Assembly: GCF_002836205.1 (NCBI RefSeq)
Contig: NZ_PJBE01000012.1
Location: 496,001 to 560,000 of the forward strand
DNA length: 64,000 nucleotides
Source: Shewanella sp. Choline-02u-19
GTDB taxonomy: Bacteria; Pseudomonadota; Gammaproteobacteria; Enterobacterales; Shewanellaceae
Direction: 5' to 3'
Shown here: positions 32,353-42,122 of the stretch, in pieces
Layout of the letters: every line of letters starts with the position of its first letter
How positions within the stretch are numbered: position 1 is the first letter of the stretch
Position numbers and translations under genes: made by a program
Notes under the pieces: model-generated
The model's input: the letters and a program-made list of their open reading frames with translations, nothing else
The model's database searches: none
Told to the model about the DNA's origin: nothing

Positions 32353-34866
32353 ATGTTTAAGAAACTGACACCACTTGCTTCGGCAATCGCAGGCATTATT
32401 GCCGTATCATCGGCACCTGTTTATGCAAAGGGGCCTGCACAGCATGAAATAGTGAAAGACTCACTCATTGTTGTTTATAAAGATAACACTACGATGAGCG
32501 AACGTGCTTCAGCACAGCGATTAGTACGAGGCTCAGTTCGTGATATCAATGCTGATGGCGTAGACGATCGTTTTTCAAACTTACTTGGCGGAAAATTGGC
32601 TCGTCTCTCACTGCGCTCAGGCTCAGATGTTGCGAAAGCAATCAAAATGATTAGTCGCCATCCAGCGGTAAAGTATGCAGAACCAAACTATGTACTAAAA
32701 GCGATTGGCACGCCTGATGATCCTGATTTTGTTTCACTTTGGGGGCTTAATAATGCAGGGCAAGATGGCGGAACTACTGATGCCGATATTGATGCAGTAG
32801 AAGCTTGGGACATCACGACCGGTGATACCAATATTGTCGTGGGTGTTATTGATACGGGTGTTGATTATAACCACCCTGATTTACAAGCTAATATGTGGAC
32901 TAACCCTAATGAAATAGCCGGTAATGGTATTGATGATGATGGTAATGGTGTTGTCGATGATATTCACGGTTTTAGTGCTGTTAACAACAGTGGTGATCCC
33001 ATGGATGGTAACGGTCATGGTACTCACGTATCAGGTACTATCGGAGCGAAGGGTAACAACGGTGTTGGTGTTGTTGGTGTGAACTGGGATGTCAGCATTA
33101 TAGGGTGTCAGTTCCTTGATGCTAGTGGCTCAGGTTCTACAGCAAATGCCATAGCATGTATCGACTATATGACAGATCTTAAGTTAAACCATGGGGTTGA
33201 TATTAAAGCGACAAACAACTCGTGGGGAGGTGGTGGATTTAGCCAAGCAGTAAAAGACTCTATTGAAGCTGCCGGTGATGCAGGGATATTGTTCTTTGCT
33301 GCAGCGGGTAACGATGCTGTCGATAACGATGCTAGCCCGCATTATCCATCCAGCTATGATTCTGATGTTGTGATGTCAATTGCCAGTACTGATCGAAATG
33401 ACAATATGTCAGGCTTTTCACAATGGGGTTTGACGAGTGTCGATATGGGAGCGCCTGGTTCCGCTATTTTATCTACAACACCAGGTAATACCTATTCGAC
33501 TTATTCTGGTACTTCGATGGCTACCCCTCATATGACGGGAGCAGCGGCATTAGTTTGGTCTATTAATCCTGACCTGACCCCGTTAGAGATGAAGCAGCTA
33601 CTAATGGATTCTGGCGATGTGAATGCAGGATTGACGGGGAAAACAGTTGCAGGAACACGATTAAACGTAGCAAATGCGCTTGATCTTGCCGATCCAGAAC
33701 CAAGCTATCGCTTTAGTGTTTCTCCTACGGCACAAACTGTTGAAGCTGGCAGTGCTGCAAGCTTTGACTTTAGTGTGGGCAGTGTAGCAGGTTGGGATGG
33801 CACCGTTGCGTTGACTGTTGATGTGAGTCCGGCTTTGGCGGGAGTGTCACTTTCAAGCGACAGCGTAGTGACTGGTGATAGCTTTACCGTTGATGTTGCC
33901 ACGGCTGCTGATGCGTTATGGGGAGATTACACCATTACAGTATCGGGTGACGATGGCAGTACAGTGAAGAGTAAAGCTGTATCACTGACGGTATTACCAC
34001 AAGGTATTCAGGACTTCACTTACGCAAATGATGAGTCAGTAGCCATTCCAGATAATGACCTTGCAGGTTTGGTGAGCACGATTGTTATTACTGATGATGT
34101 TCAAGTCTTTGGGGTGAATGCAGACGTTGATATTTCTCACTCTTGGATTGGTGATTTAGCCGTGACATTAACTTCACCAATGGGAACCGAAGCCGTGTTG
34201 CATAACCGTGAAGGTGGTAGTGCGGATGACATCGTTAAGAGCTGGGACTTAAGTGCTTTTAATGGAGAAATGGCGACAGGTACGTGGACATTAGCGGTTA
34301 ATGATAACGTTGGATCCGATACTGGTACCTTAAATAGCTGGGGAATGGTGATCTCAGGTGTTGGTGATGCAGCGCCGCAGGCACCAGTGGCAGGCTTTAG
34401 TTATGCCATTGATGGTTTAGATGTCACCTTTGCAAACGCAAGCTCAGATATGAATGACGATATTGTCAGCTATAGCTGGGACTTTGGTGATGCTGGAACG
34501 TCAACAGAGATGAGCCCTGTTCATACCTATGATACAGCAGGTACTTACACTGTATCGATGACTGTTATAGATGCAGAAGGCAACAGTGATTCTGCGACCA
34601 TGAGTGTCGAAGTGTTTGAGCATAGCATTACTGCTGGAGTGGCAAGAGCTAAGTTATCTCGTCGTGGCAGTGCATTAGTTGACTTAACATGGGGTGGCGC
34701 ATCTGGTGAGTCAGTGGTGATTTATCGTGATGGCAATGCCATTGCGACAACTGCAAATGACGGTCGTTACCGCGATCGTTTCAGCGATGCTGCTGCATCA
34801 GTTGAGTACAAGGTTTGTGAAGCCAGCAGTAGCTTGTGTTCAGAACCTATCGTTGCGACTTTCTAA
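32353..34866 (+). CDS. Secreted subtilisin-family (S8) protease with P-domain and PKD domain
   Basis: 837 residues. Signal peptide (to ~25, VYA); an I9-type propeptide (DSLIVVYKD ... HPAVKYAEPNYVL, ~35-115); a catalytic domain ~125-450 with Asp167 (VIDTGVDYNHP), His222 (NGHGTHVSG), Asn320 (AAAGN, oxyanion) and Ser388 (SGTSMATPHMTG); a beta-sandwich ~455-550; a proprotein-convertase P-domain ~555-670 (SHSWIGDLAVTLTSP, GTWTLAVND); a PKD domain ~680-760 (SYSWDFGDAG, HTYDTAGTYTVSMTV); and a C-terminal Fn3-like end. Extracellular protein degradation is the expected role. Divergent from csgBA. Confidence 0.95.
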   Translation: MFKKLTPLASAIAGIIAVSSAPVYAKGPAQHEIVKDSLIVVYKDNTTMSERASAQRLVRGSVRDINADGVDDRFSNLLGGKLARLSLRSGSDVAKAIKMISRHPAVKYAEPNYVLKAIGTPDDPDFVSLWGLNNAGQDGGTTDADIDAVEAWDITTGDTNIVVGVIDTGVDYNHPDLQANMWTNPNEIAGNGIDDDGNGVVDDIHGFSAVNNSGDPMDGNGHGTHVSGTIGAKGNNGVGVVGVNWDVSIIGCQFLDASGSGSTANAIACIDYMTDLKLNHGVDIKATNNSWGGGGFSQAVKDSIEAAGDAGILFFAAAGNDAVDNDASPHYPSSYDSDVVMSIASTDRNDNMSGFSQWGLTSVDMGAPGSAILSTTPGNTYSTYSGTSMATPHMTGAAALVWSINPDLTPLEMKQLLMDSGDVNAGLTGKTVAGTRLNVANALDLADPEPSYRFSVSPTAQTVEAGSAASFDFSVGSVAGWDGTVALTVDVSPALAGVSLSSDSVVTGDSFTVDVATAADALWGDYTITVSGDDGSTVKSKAVSLTVLPQGIQDFTYANDESVAIPDNDLAGLVSTIVITDDVQVFGVNADVDISHSWIGDLAVTLTSPMGTEAVLHNREGGSADDIVKSWDLSAFNGEMATGTWTLAVNDNVGSDTGTLNSWGMVISGVGDAAPQAPVAGFSYAIDGLDVTFANASSDMNDDIVSYSWDFGDAGTSTEMSPVHTYDTAGTYTVSMTVIDAEGNSDSATMSVEVFEHSITAGVARAKLSRRGSALVDLTWGGASGESVVIYRDGNAIATTANDGRYRDRFSDAAASVEYKVCEASSSLCSEPIVATF

Positions 34867-34891
34867 CTAATTATTAGTTAACTTGTCTTTT

Positions 34892-34915
34892 GGCGGTCTC
34901 CGGGCCGCTTTTTTT
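34892..34915 (+). terminator. Terminator after protease
   Basis: GGCGG-tctccg-GGCCGC-like stem followed by eight T's. Confidence 0.75.
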
Positions 34916-35026
34916 ATTGCTGTTAACTTTAGCGATGAGTGAGTCGTTATTTAAAATAAAGAACTCACCTCGAACAACTTCAGGTTTTTGTGTTGATATT
35001 TGCGAAACCCAGCATGCCTTCAATAA

Positions 35027-35161
35027 CATCAGCGGCTATTACTCGCACTTGGTAGTGGTCAATGTGATAGCGAACATAACTTGCTTAACGGTAAAGCACC
35101 AGATGATGTGACCCACACTGAATTGATCCAATGCATGGGTGAAAAAGTCATTAAATTATAA
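35027..35161 (+). pseudogene. 3' remnant of an unrecognised gene
   Basis: An open 44-residue frame with no start, ending LNGKAPDDVTHTELIQCMGEKVIKL-stop (quoted in part), whose composition looks like a real protein C-terminus. Upstream a different frame carries on (FCVDICETQHAFNNISGYYSH), suggesting one frameshifted small gene. Family unknown. Confidence 0.4.
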
Positions 35162-35222
35162 TTTTAATAGAAAAATAGGGTCTAACGGTTCGACTTTTTT
35201 ATGAGCATATGGAGTTGCGAGG

Positions 35223-35957
35223 TTACCAAGGCTCGATATGGTATTTCTTCAAAATGGCCTGATATTGGCCAGACTGCTTGATATTTTCTATCCCTTCGGC
35301 AAACTTATGTTGGTAATTTTTTTCAAGATCTTTATGACTAAAGCCAACATAGAGAGACGTAGAATTCCCGTCACTACCAGCAAACTTAATATCCTCCGAG
35401 TAGCCAAATACTTGTGCAGTGTGTTCTACCACATAGCGGTTTCCCAGCAACACATCGACGCGATCTTTTATGAGCAGGTTTAAGTTGGTTTTGAATGGTG
35501 ATTCACCAGAGGCATAAAAGCTGAGAGGACTTTGTTCTAGATATTGATTTAATTCGTCACCATAGTTATATCCTAAAATACTGGCGACCGCTTTGTCCTC
35601 AAGGTCGGTCAATGTTGAATATTGCCAGCTATTGGAAGCATGCACGTAAAAGTCATTGGTATTCTGGCCTAATACTATATTGGAAGTTTGTAATTTACAG
35701 CGTTTAATAGACTCTTGGTTGATTGCCAGCACGGCATGAATTTTATCCCTTTGCGCGAGTCGTAAGGCTCTTTTAAATGGAATAGTCTCAAACTTAGCCG
35801 TAACTCCCACCGTTAAAAATGCTTGCTGAGTGAGTTCGACAAAATAACCCGAATTGTTTGCACAGATATAGGGACACCAGATATCTGACGCGATAACAAT
35901 CTGCTCTGCTTGGACTGGAAAGCTCAAACACAAAATGATTAATAATTTAAGCTTCAA
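35223..35957 (-). CDS. Periplasmic solute-binding protein (SBP_bac_3 family)
   Basis: 244 residues with a signal peptide (LLIILCLSFPVQA). Two-lobe binding-protein pattern of the family-3 type (IVIASDIWCPYICANNSGYFVELTQQAF, IPFKRALRLAQRDKIHAVLAI, LTDLEDKAVASILGYNYG, parts), with the ending IKQSGQYQAILKKYHI. Several Cys are present in the first lobe. No transporter genes adjoin, and such solitary proteins are abundant in Shewanella. Ligand unknown. Confidence 0.85.
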   Translation of the reverse strand: MKLKLLIILCLSFPVQAEQIVIASDIWCPYICANNSGYFVELTQQAFLTVGVTAKFETIPFKRALRLAQRDKIHAVLAINQESIKRCKLQTSNIVLGQNTNDFYVHASNSWQYSTLTDLEDKAVASILGYNYGDELNQYLEQSPLSFYASGESPFKTNLNLLIKDRVDVLLGNRYVVEHTAQVFGYSEDIKFAGSDGNSTSLYVGFSHKDLEKNYQHKFAEGIENIKQSGQYQAILKKYHIEPW

Positions 35958-36498
35958 AATAATATCTGTAGCACTTTTGTATGAGAAATTATTTTGCAGT
36001 TTAGCAAATAAAAGTTTAAGACGCTGGTAAATTAACGAGATCTAATTTACATCGTGCTAGATGCTCTGCTTGAGAGGGGGGTCAAGCGTTTCACACTGAG
36101 GTTGAATTTAGTGACAGGTTTCCCGCCTAACATCATTCTGTCATGTTATCAGAGCACTATGCTCTCCAGATTAACTTAAATGTATCATTTTTAGTTTAAG
36201 TTAAGCTGTTGATATAAAAGTGATTAGTATTTTATATCGCATTATTGCAATTTATTCTCTGATAAAAACTTGAATAACGACGGCTTTGAACTAAATTCGA
36301 TAATAGCAATAAAAAGCATGAAATGTTTTTCAAATTCTTGATGATAAACCTATAAGTTGTACTACTGAAATAGAGACAGTAAACGGCAAACATAAGGCTA
36401 ACACCTCAGTGGTATGTCATTGAGTAAACTTAAGTAAATGAAAGCAATATTTACTTTATATTTTTTGGGTATGTGTTGATTCAAGGGCATTGGCATCG
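35958..36498. other. AT-rich divergent intergenic region
   Basis: About 540 bp without a gene. No clear regulatory element seen. Confidence 0.4.
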
Positions 36499-36918
36499 AT
36501 GTATAATTCGTCAAAAAAACCAGTTTGGTACGGTGAACTGATCACCTCACGTGGTAATACCGTGGTCATTTATGACACACTATTTCCCGAGGCTCCGGCG
36601 GGTAGAGTCTACTTTTATAACACGACGCGTGACGCTATTATTGAGTATGAGGAAGGGATTGTTAAACCTCATTTGCATGAGCTATCGGCTGCGGCCTTAG
36701 CAACCGCGGAAGAACATTACGGAGCGGCGTGGAATGTTGCTCGAGAAGCATTTATGGAGAAGCATTCAGGCTGGGTAGAAGCGAATAATCCTAAGGCAAG
36801 CGTGACTAAAAAACCAAAACCTGAACCCATTATTGAGCCAGAAGCAGAGTTAGAGACAGAATCAACTAATGACGATGATTTTGATCGTGGTTGGTCAAAT
36901 GATGATTTGGATGACTAA
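36499..36918 (+). CDS. Conserved-looking cytosolic protein of unknown function
   Basis: 139 residues. N-terminal half (PVWYGELITSRGNTVVIYDTLFPEAPAGRVYFYNTTRDAIIEYEEGIV, parts) is a compact beta-rich domain; then a helix (ALATAEEHYGAAWNVAREAFMEKHSGW); the C-terminal ~45 residues are disordered and acidic (KPKPEPIIEPEAELETE, NDDDFDRGWSNDDLDD). The acidic WSNDDLDD tip recalls SSB-type tails but lacks the final IPF. ATG 36499 fits aaggg (11 bases) better than the TTG at 36490. Family not recognised. Confidence 0.7.
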   Translation: MYNSSKKPVWYGELITSRGNTVVIYDTLFPEAPAGRVYFYNTTRDAIIEYEEGIVKPHLHELSAAALATAEEHYGAAWNVAREAFMEKHSGWVEANNPKASVTKKPKPEPIIEPEAELETESTNDDDFDRGWSNDDLDD

Positions 36919-36940
36919 CATCGTTAGTCTAACGAGAAAC

Positions 36941-36962
36941 AGCGCTTTAGCGCTATTTTTTT
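36941..36962. terminator. Bidirectional terminator before galM end
   Basis: AGCGC-ttta-GCGCT followed by ATTTTTTT. Serves the plus-strand gene; the T-run touches the galM stop. Confidence 0.75.
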
Positions 36963-37992
36963 AAGCTTCGCTATCAAACTGATAGCGGCTGATATGATGA
37001 TAAATTTTGCCTGGTCTCGTTAAGCCGTCACCTGCTATTTCGGGTTGGTTAGGTGCATCCGGTATTTGTTGAGGTTCTAAACATACGGCTTGATATTGCG
37101 ATAACCGCTGTTGGTTTTTTCCTATCGTACCCTGCAAAAAGTTAGCGCCGTAGACCTGAACACTCGGTTGGTTAGTGTAGAGCGTCATACCACGGCCACT
37201 TATTACCGAACTCAAACGACCAAATCTTTGCAGTTGTGGTTCGGTTTGGGGTAATAAGTAACAATGATCAATCCCTGATGTGGCAGTAAACTCTTCTGCA
37301 CCTATAAACGACTGTAACTGTGTGGCTTGATGCAGATCGAGGGCACTATTGACGGTTTCACAAATTTGAGTGGGTACACCAACATCGTTCATCGCCAGAT
37401 ACTGGTTTGAGTCTACTTGCAGAGCGTGTTGTAAACTGCTGTTGCTACCGTCTAAGTTAAAGTAACTATGCTGCGTGAGGCTTATTGGACAGGTTTTGTC
37501 GGTACTTGCCAGCATCTCTATGTAAAGGTTCTTTCCCACAAGGCGATAGTCTAATTGAACAGTGCACTTGCCGGGAAATCCCATGTCGCCATCGGGGCTC
37601 ACCAAGCTTAAGCGAACCCCATCTGGCAGTTGACCTAAATGCCAGTGCTTACGATTAAACCCCTCTTTACCGCCATGTAGACAATTGCTGGCTTGATTGA
37701 TATCAAGTTGATATTGCTGACCATCTGCTGAGAATTTACCGTGGGCAATGCGGTTGGCATAACGGCCAGCAATAGCGCCTAGATGTGCATCTTGGGCTAA
37801 ATAGTCACTGACCGAGTCACAACCTAAAACGATATTGCCACGCTCGCCATCTCGGTCTGGGGTCCACAATGATCGAATGATCCCGCCTAAGCTCAGAACC
37901 TCTAACGCGAGGATGCCGTTGTCAATGATAATCCGTTCAACTTGGTCACCGCGAGGATCGTTCCAAGGGGCTAGAGGGCGAAAGCGTACCAT
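36961..37992 (-). CDS. galM: Aldose 1-epimerase (galactose mutarotase)
   Basis: 343 residues. LGAIAGRYANRIAHGKF, SNCLHGGKEGFNRKHW, LTQHSYFNL (catalytic His) and CLEPQQIPDAPNQP (catalytic Glu) are GalM hallmarks. Converts beta- to alpha-D-galactose for GalK, in the cytosol. The ribosome site aaggat precedes ATG. Last gene of the galactose cluster, 138 bp after galK with a perfect palindrome between them. Confidence 0.95.
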   Translation of the reverse strand: MVRFRPLAPWNDPRGDQVERIIIDNGILALEVLSLGGIIRSLWTPDRDGERGNIVLGCDSVSDYLAQDAHLGAIAGRYANRIAHGKFSADGQQYQLDINQASNCLHGGKEGFNRKHWHLGQLPDGVRLSLVSPDGDMGFPGKCTVQLDYRLVGKNLYIEMLASTDKTCPISLTQHSYFNLDGSNSSLQHALQVDSNQYLAMNDVGVPTQICETVNSALDLHQATQLQSFIGAEEFTATSGIDHCYLLPQTEPQLQRFGRLSSVISGRGMTLYTNQPSVQVYGANFLQGTIGKNQQRLSQYQAVCLEPQQIPDAPNQPEIAGDGLTRPGKIYHHISRYQFDSEA

Positions 37993-38055
37993 GGTTTATC
38001 CTTGTTAAAAGCGAAGTTTTACAGCGTGCTATGTTGCGGTTAATATTTTTATTTA

Positions 38056-38081
38056 GCGAGATGAATACGTATTCATCTCGC
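38056..38081. promoter_or_regulatory. Perfect 26-bp palindrome between galK and galM
   Basis: The half-site gcgagatgaatac is followed at once by its exact reverse complement, making 26 symmetrical bases centred at 38068/38069. As RNA it would form an ~11-bp hairpin without a T-run. It could be a dimeric repressor site, a processing hairpin that sets galM levels, or a partial terminator. Confidence 0.6.
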
Positions 38082-38130
38082 CAGCTGTTAGTGCCTGATT
38101 ACCGTGCTTATTGTCGAGCTAATTACCAAG

Positions 38131-39288
38131 TTAGTTATCGAGCCGTTTGGCACCATCCGATGCGGAACATAAGTAGATAGTGGCTTCTATGCCTGTTTTT
38201 TCCAAATATTGTTGTTCAACGATTTCGACGACAGCATCGGTCAATTCATGATCGACTAAGGCGACGACACAGCCACCAAAACCGCCGCCAGTCATCCGTA
38301 CCCCCCCTCTTTCGGCGATGACACTCGATACTATCTCAACCAGAAAATCAATTTCAGGTACGGTGATTTCAAAATCATCACGCATAGAGATATGTGACTC
38401 GGCCATTAATGTGCTTAGCTGCGAAATGTTGCCCGACTCCAGTGCCCATGCGGCATTTTGAGTACGACGGTTCTCGGTAATGACATGTTTAGCACGTCGA
38501 TAATGTACATCACTGAGCTGGTCTTTTGCCGCTTCAAGGTCGGCGAGTTCAAGGTGACGCAGCGAGTCTAGTTGGAAGTGCTCAGCAACTTGTTCACATT
38601 GTTCGCGGCGCAGGTTGTATTCAGACTCAACCAGACCCCGTTTAACATTAGAGTTGATAATAATCAGGCTTAAGTTTTCGGGGATACTGACAGCCTCGCT
38701 ATCGAGATCAAGGCAGTCTATTAATAATGCGTGATCTTGCTGACCCAGCGCACTGATCATTTGATCCATAATACCGCATGCACAACCCACGTAGTGATTT
38801 TCACCGCGCTGAGCCAGTTGGGCAATCGCCAGAGGTGACAGTTGTATTTGGTTTACATCATTAATCGCTGTCCCAAAAGCAATCTCTAGCGCGGCAGAAG
38901 AGGAGAGGCCTGCACCGAGAGGCACGTTACTGACTATCGCTAAGTCCATACCTTTGGTTGCGAGGCCTGATATCGCCATAGCCGAGCTAAAGCCTTTAAG
39001 GTAATCAGCCCATTCTGGTGACTCTGGTTTGTTACCTTCTTCACCGAAGGTCCATTCTTTCATCTCGCCAGGAAAGGCATCAGAAACTGCGCGAAACTGG
39101 CTGTCTTCACGACGCTTTATGGCAATGATGGTGTGAAAGTTTATCGCTGCTGGCAACACAAAACCGTCATTGTAGTCGGTGTGTTCGCCTATTAAATTGA
39201 CTCTTCCGGGAGCAAAATAGAGCGTATCAGCTAGGGTGCCGAATGTTTGTACAAAAAGTTTATTGGCTCGTTGAGCTGGATTGGACAT
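38131..39288 (-). CDS. galK: Galactokinase
   Basis: 385 residues, GHMP kinase. The galactokinase signature GRVNLIGEHTDYNDGFVLPAA is seen near residue 28 (quoted in part), the ATP loop in VPLGAGLSSSAALE, and MTGGGFGGCVVALV near the end. Phosphorylates alpha-D-galactose with ATP. Between galT and galM on the same strand; 235 bp separate it from galT. Confidence 0.97.
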   Translation of the reverse strand: MSNPAQRANKLFVQTFGTLADTLYFAPGRVNLIGEHTDYNDGFVLPAAINFHTIIAIKRREDSQFRAVSDAFPGEMKEWTFGEEGNKPESPEWADYLKGFSSAMAISGLATKGMDLAIVSNVPLGAGLSSSAALEIAFGTAINDVNQIQLSPLAIAQLAQRGENHYVGCACGIMDQMISALGQQDHALLIDCLDLDSEAVSIPENLSLIIINSNVKRGLVESEYNLRREQCEQVAEHFQLDSLRHLELADLEAAKDQLSDVHYRRAKHVITENRRTQNAAWALESGNISQLSTLMAESHISMRDDFEITVPEIDFLVEIVSSVIAERGGVRMTGGGFGGCVVALVDHELTDAVVEIVEQQYLEKTGIEATIYLCSASDGAKRLDN

Positions 39289-39523
39289 GGTTTACTTTTC
39301 CGAAAGTTGTCATTCTGTTGAAAGCGATATCTGCTTTAGCTTATTAATAACCGTTTAATGTTTAACAAGCGGTTTGTACCTAACTGTTTAGTGGCGGCGT
39401 AAAGTCGTTTGCTAATGAAAGTGAATAAACCGTTTACTGGGTTACCCTGTCCGTGAGCTGTAATGTTTATTTACACTTCATCAGCTTTATATCACGACTT
39501 TACCTGATATGTAACTGAGTTTT

Positions 39524-40555
39524 TTATTGATTTTCATAGTGAACTTCAGACTGAGCTCGTAGTAGGCTTGCGGCTTGTTCAGCTGTTAAGTCTCGCTGGC
39601 TTTCAGCTAGCATCTCGTAACCCACCATAAATTTCTTTACATCGGCACTGCGCAGTAGAGGGGGATACACATGCCCATGCAATTGCCACTCCGGGTGAGG
39701 TTGCTGGTCAAACGGGGCTCCATGCCAGCCCATAGAATAGGGGAAACTGGTGTTAAACAAGTTGTCGTATCGTGTCATTAATGACTTGATTATGGTCGCT
39801 AATGAAACTTGCTGGCTGGTCGTAAGTTTGTCTAAGTGAGCGACTTCAAAGCGCGGTAAAATCAGGGTTTCAAATGGCCAAGTCGCCCACCAAGGCACCA
39901 CCACTAGCCAGTCATCATTGTTTATGACGACTCGCTCGGTGTTGGCTATTTCTTTACTGGCATAGTCAAACAACATTTTGCGTTGATGACGTTGATAATA
40001 TGCCAATTGTGTACGGGTCTCGGTTACAGCCTCATTAGGCAACTCGCTGACGGCCCATATTTGGCCGTGGGGATGTGGGTTGGAGCACCCCATTGCCGCC
40101 CCTTTGTTTTCGAACACTTGCACCCAAGGATAGTGTTTACCTAGCTCGCTGACTTCTTTGGCGAGGCATTCGAATACAGCGCTAAGTTGTGCAATAGAAA
40201 GCTTAGGTAGGGTGTGGCTATGATCGGCAGAGAAGCAGATAACCCGGCTGGTGCCAGTAACAGATTGCAACGCAAAAAGTGGATCATCTTGCTGTGCGGG
40301 CGGCGTGTCTGATGTGAGTGCCGGGAAATCGTTAGCAAATACAAACGGTGAACTATATTCTGGATTTCGCTCGCCACTTATTCTTTTGTTGCCAGGGCAA
40401 AGGTAACATTCAGCATTGTATTTGCTTGTGGTCGTTACCCTTGTTGACTCCCTTTGCCCTTGCCAAGGACGTTTTGCTCGATGTGGGGAAACCAACACCC
40501 ACTGCTCGGTTAGCGGGTTAAAACGTCTGTGGGGGTGGTCATCACGATCAAACAT
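39524..40555 (-). CDS. galT: Galactose-1-phosphate uridylyltransferase
   Basis: 343 residues. N-terminal HRRFNPLTEQWVLVSPHRAKRPWQG (part), the zinc pair in CYLCPGNKR, and the active-site SNPHPHGQIWA with the nucleophilic His. C-terminal WHGAPFD and WQLHGHVYPPLLRS. Exchanges UMP between UDP-glucose and Gal-1-P. The UDP-galactose epimerase GalE needed to complete the cycle is not in this window. Confidence 0.97.
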   Translation of the reverse strand: MFDRDDHPHRRFNPLTEQWVLVSPHRAKRPWQGQRESTRVTTTSKYNAECYLCPGNKRISGERNPEYSSPFVFANDFPALTSDTPPAQQDDPLFALQSVTGTSRVICFSADHSHTLPKLSIAQLSAVFECLAKEVSELGKHYPWVQVFENKGAAMGCSNPHPHGQIWAVSELPNEAVTETRTQLAYYQRHQRKMLFDYASKEIANTERVVINNDDWLVVVPWWATWPFETLILPRFEVAHLDKLTTSQQVSLATIIKSLMTRYDNLFNTSFPYSMGWHGAPFDQQPHPEWQLHGHVYPPLLRSADVKKFMVGYEMLAESQRDLTAEQAASLLRAQSEVHYENQ

Positions 40556-40621
40556 CTCACTAATCCTTTATATTATGTGTTTAATAGGGCTGTAATGCAC
40601 AGACCCTGCGATTCTTTTTGG

Positions 40622-42046
40622 CTATGAGTTAGCCGTCAGCGGAGTGATGTCTGCTTGCGCTGAGAACACAAATCGACTTAAAAACAGTGTCATTGAAATA
40701 GTGGCAACGAGAGTGATGGCCATCATGTGGATAAAGTGGAATGGGCTCCAAATAAAGGTAAACACTGCATAAACTAATACCCCAAATACTAAACCGACTT
40801 TAATCGCCTTGGCACTGACATTCTTAAACACCAGCGCACAGATAAATGCCGCCAACACTGGCATGGAGTACAAGCCATTAAGCTGTTGCAGCAAAGAGAT
40901 AATGCTCTTCGATTCTGCAAATACAGGCACCAATGCCACCGATATTAGGGTAAAGACGAGAGCAACCCGAGTCCCAATCTTTTTCACATTAGCGTTTGGG
41001 TTGATATAATTTTGGTGGATGTCACAGGTATACAATGCGGCTGCTGAGTTCAAACATGAATTGAATGAACTCAATACCGCACCTGCCATTACGGCGGCAA
41101 ATGCGCCAGACATCCAACTTGGTAGTATATCGCCGACTAATCTACCGTAGGCCACATCACCTATGTCTCCGTATAGTTTGTAAGCCACAATGCCGGGTAA
41201 CACGACGATAATTGGAATGATTAGTTTCATCACTACTGCGGCATAGAGGCCTTTTTGTGCTTCTTCGACAGACTTTGCCGCTAACGCTCGTTGGGTGATC
41301 ACCATATTGGTGCCCCAGTAGAATATTTGAATGAAGATCATGCCGGTCAGCAAGGTGTGCCATGGAATATCAGATTGGTCATCACCGATCAGTGTCAGTC
41401 GCTCAATGGGCACACCAGAGAGATCCCAGTTGACGGCGTTTAATGCTAGATAAGACACCACAATGCCCATGAGTATCAAGCCAATGCCATTTAAACTATC
41501 GGATATCGCAATCGCGCGTAGTCCGCCGAAAATGGCATAGATGGCACCCACAATGGCAAAAATAATGGCTAGAGCGATGACTGAAATGGATAAGCCAAAC
41601 ATTGACTTCATAAACAGTGAGCCGGTATAAAGCACCACAGGAAGCAAGATAAAGGCATAGCCAAGCATAAACAGCACTGAGACCATTGCGCGGATCCCTT
41701 TGTCATTGTATTTACGCTCAAGTAACTCAGTTGTAGTGGTGCAATTGTACTTGTAGTAGATGGGGATCAGCCACTTAGCGAGAATGATTAAGCCAATTGC
41801 TGCGGAGATTTCCCACCAGGCAATCAATAGGGTTTGGGCGCCATTCATGCCCACAATCTGCTCGGCACTGATATTGGTCATCATGAGTGAACCTGCAACG
41901 ACAAACCAGCTTAAGCCGCCGCCAGCAAGAAAGTAGTCTTTGCTGTCGCTGCTGTCTCGCACTATTTTACGGCACTTCAGATAAGTGATTAGGCCGACTA
42001 ATGCTGTTAACCCCAAAAATATGACCAGCTGAATAACTTGTTCCAT
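40622..42046 (-). CDS. Sodium/galactose symporter, SSS family
   Basis: 474 residues with about 14 hydrophobic helices. SSS features: YFLAGGGLSWFVVAGSLMMTNISAEQIVGMNG (part), WWEISAAIG, NSCLNSAAALYTCDIH in helix 8. The layout matches the SglT/SGLT branch that moves galactose or glucose with sodium. Between lacZ and galT, so galactose released outside the cytoplasm is the probable substrate. Ribosome site aaaggat. About 76 bp after lacZ. Confidence 0.9.
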   Translation of the reverse strand: MEQVIQLVIFLGLTALVGLITYLKCRKIVRDSSDSKDYFLAGGGLSWFVVAGSLMMTNISAEQIVGMNGAQTLLIAWWEISAAIGLIILAKWLIPIYYKYNCTTTTELLERKYNDKGIRAMVSVLFMLGYAFILLPVVLYTGSLFMKSMFGLSISVIALAIIFAIVGAIYAIFGGLRAIAISDSLNGIGLILMGIVVSYLALNAVNWDLSGVPIERLTLIGDDQSDIPWHTLLTGMIFIQIFYWGTNMVITQRALAAKSVEEAQKGLYAAVVMKLIIPIIVVLPGIVAYKLYGDIGDVAYGRLVGDILPSWMSGAFAAVMAGAVLSSFNSCLNSAAALYTCDIHQNYINPNANVKKIGTRVALVFTLISVALVPVFAESKSIISLLQQLNGLYSMPVLAAFICALVFKNVSAKAIKVGLVFGVLVYAVFTFIWSPFHFIHMMAITLVATISMTLFLSRFVFSAQADITPLTANS

Positions 42047-42122
42047 GTCTATCCTTTATTATCAATATCTTCCCCCTAGGTCCAATTAACAACTGACTTT
42101 AGGTTCGAATTATTCCCTGTGA

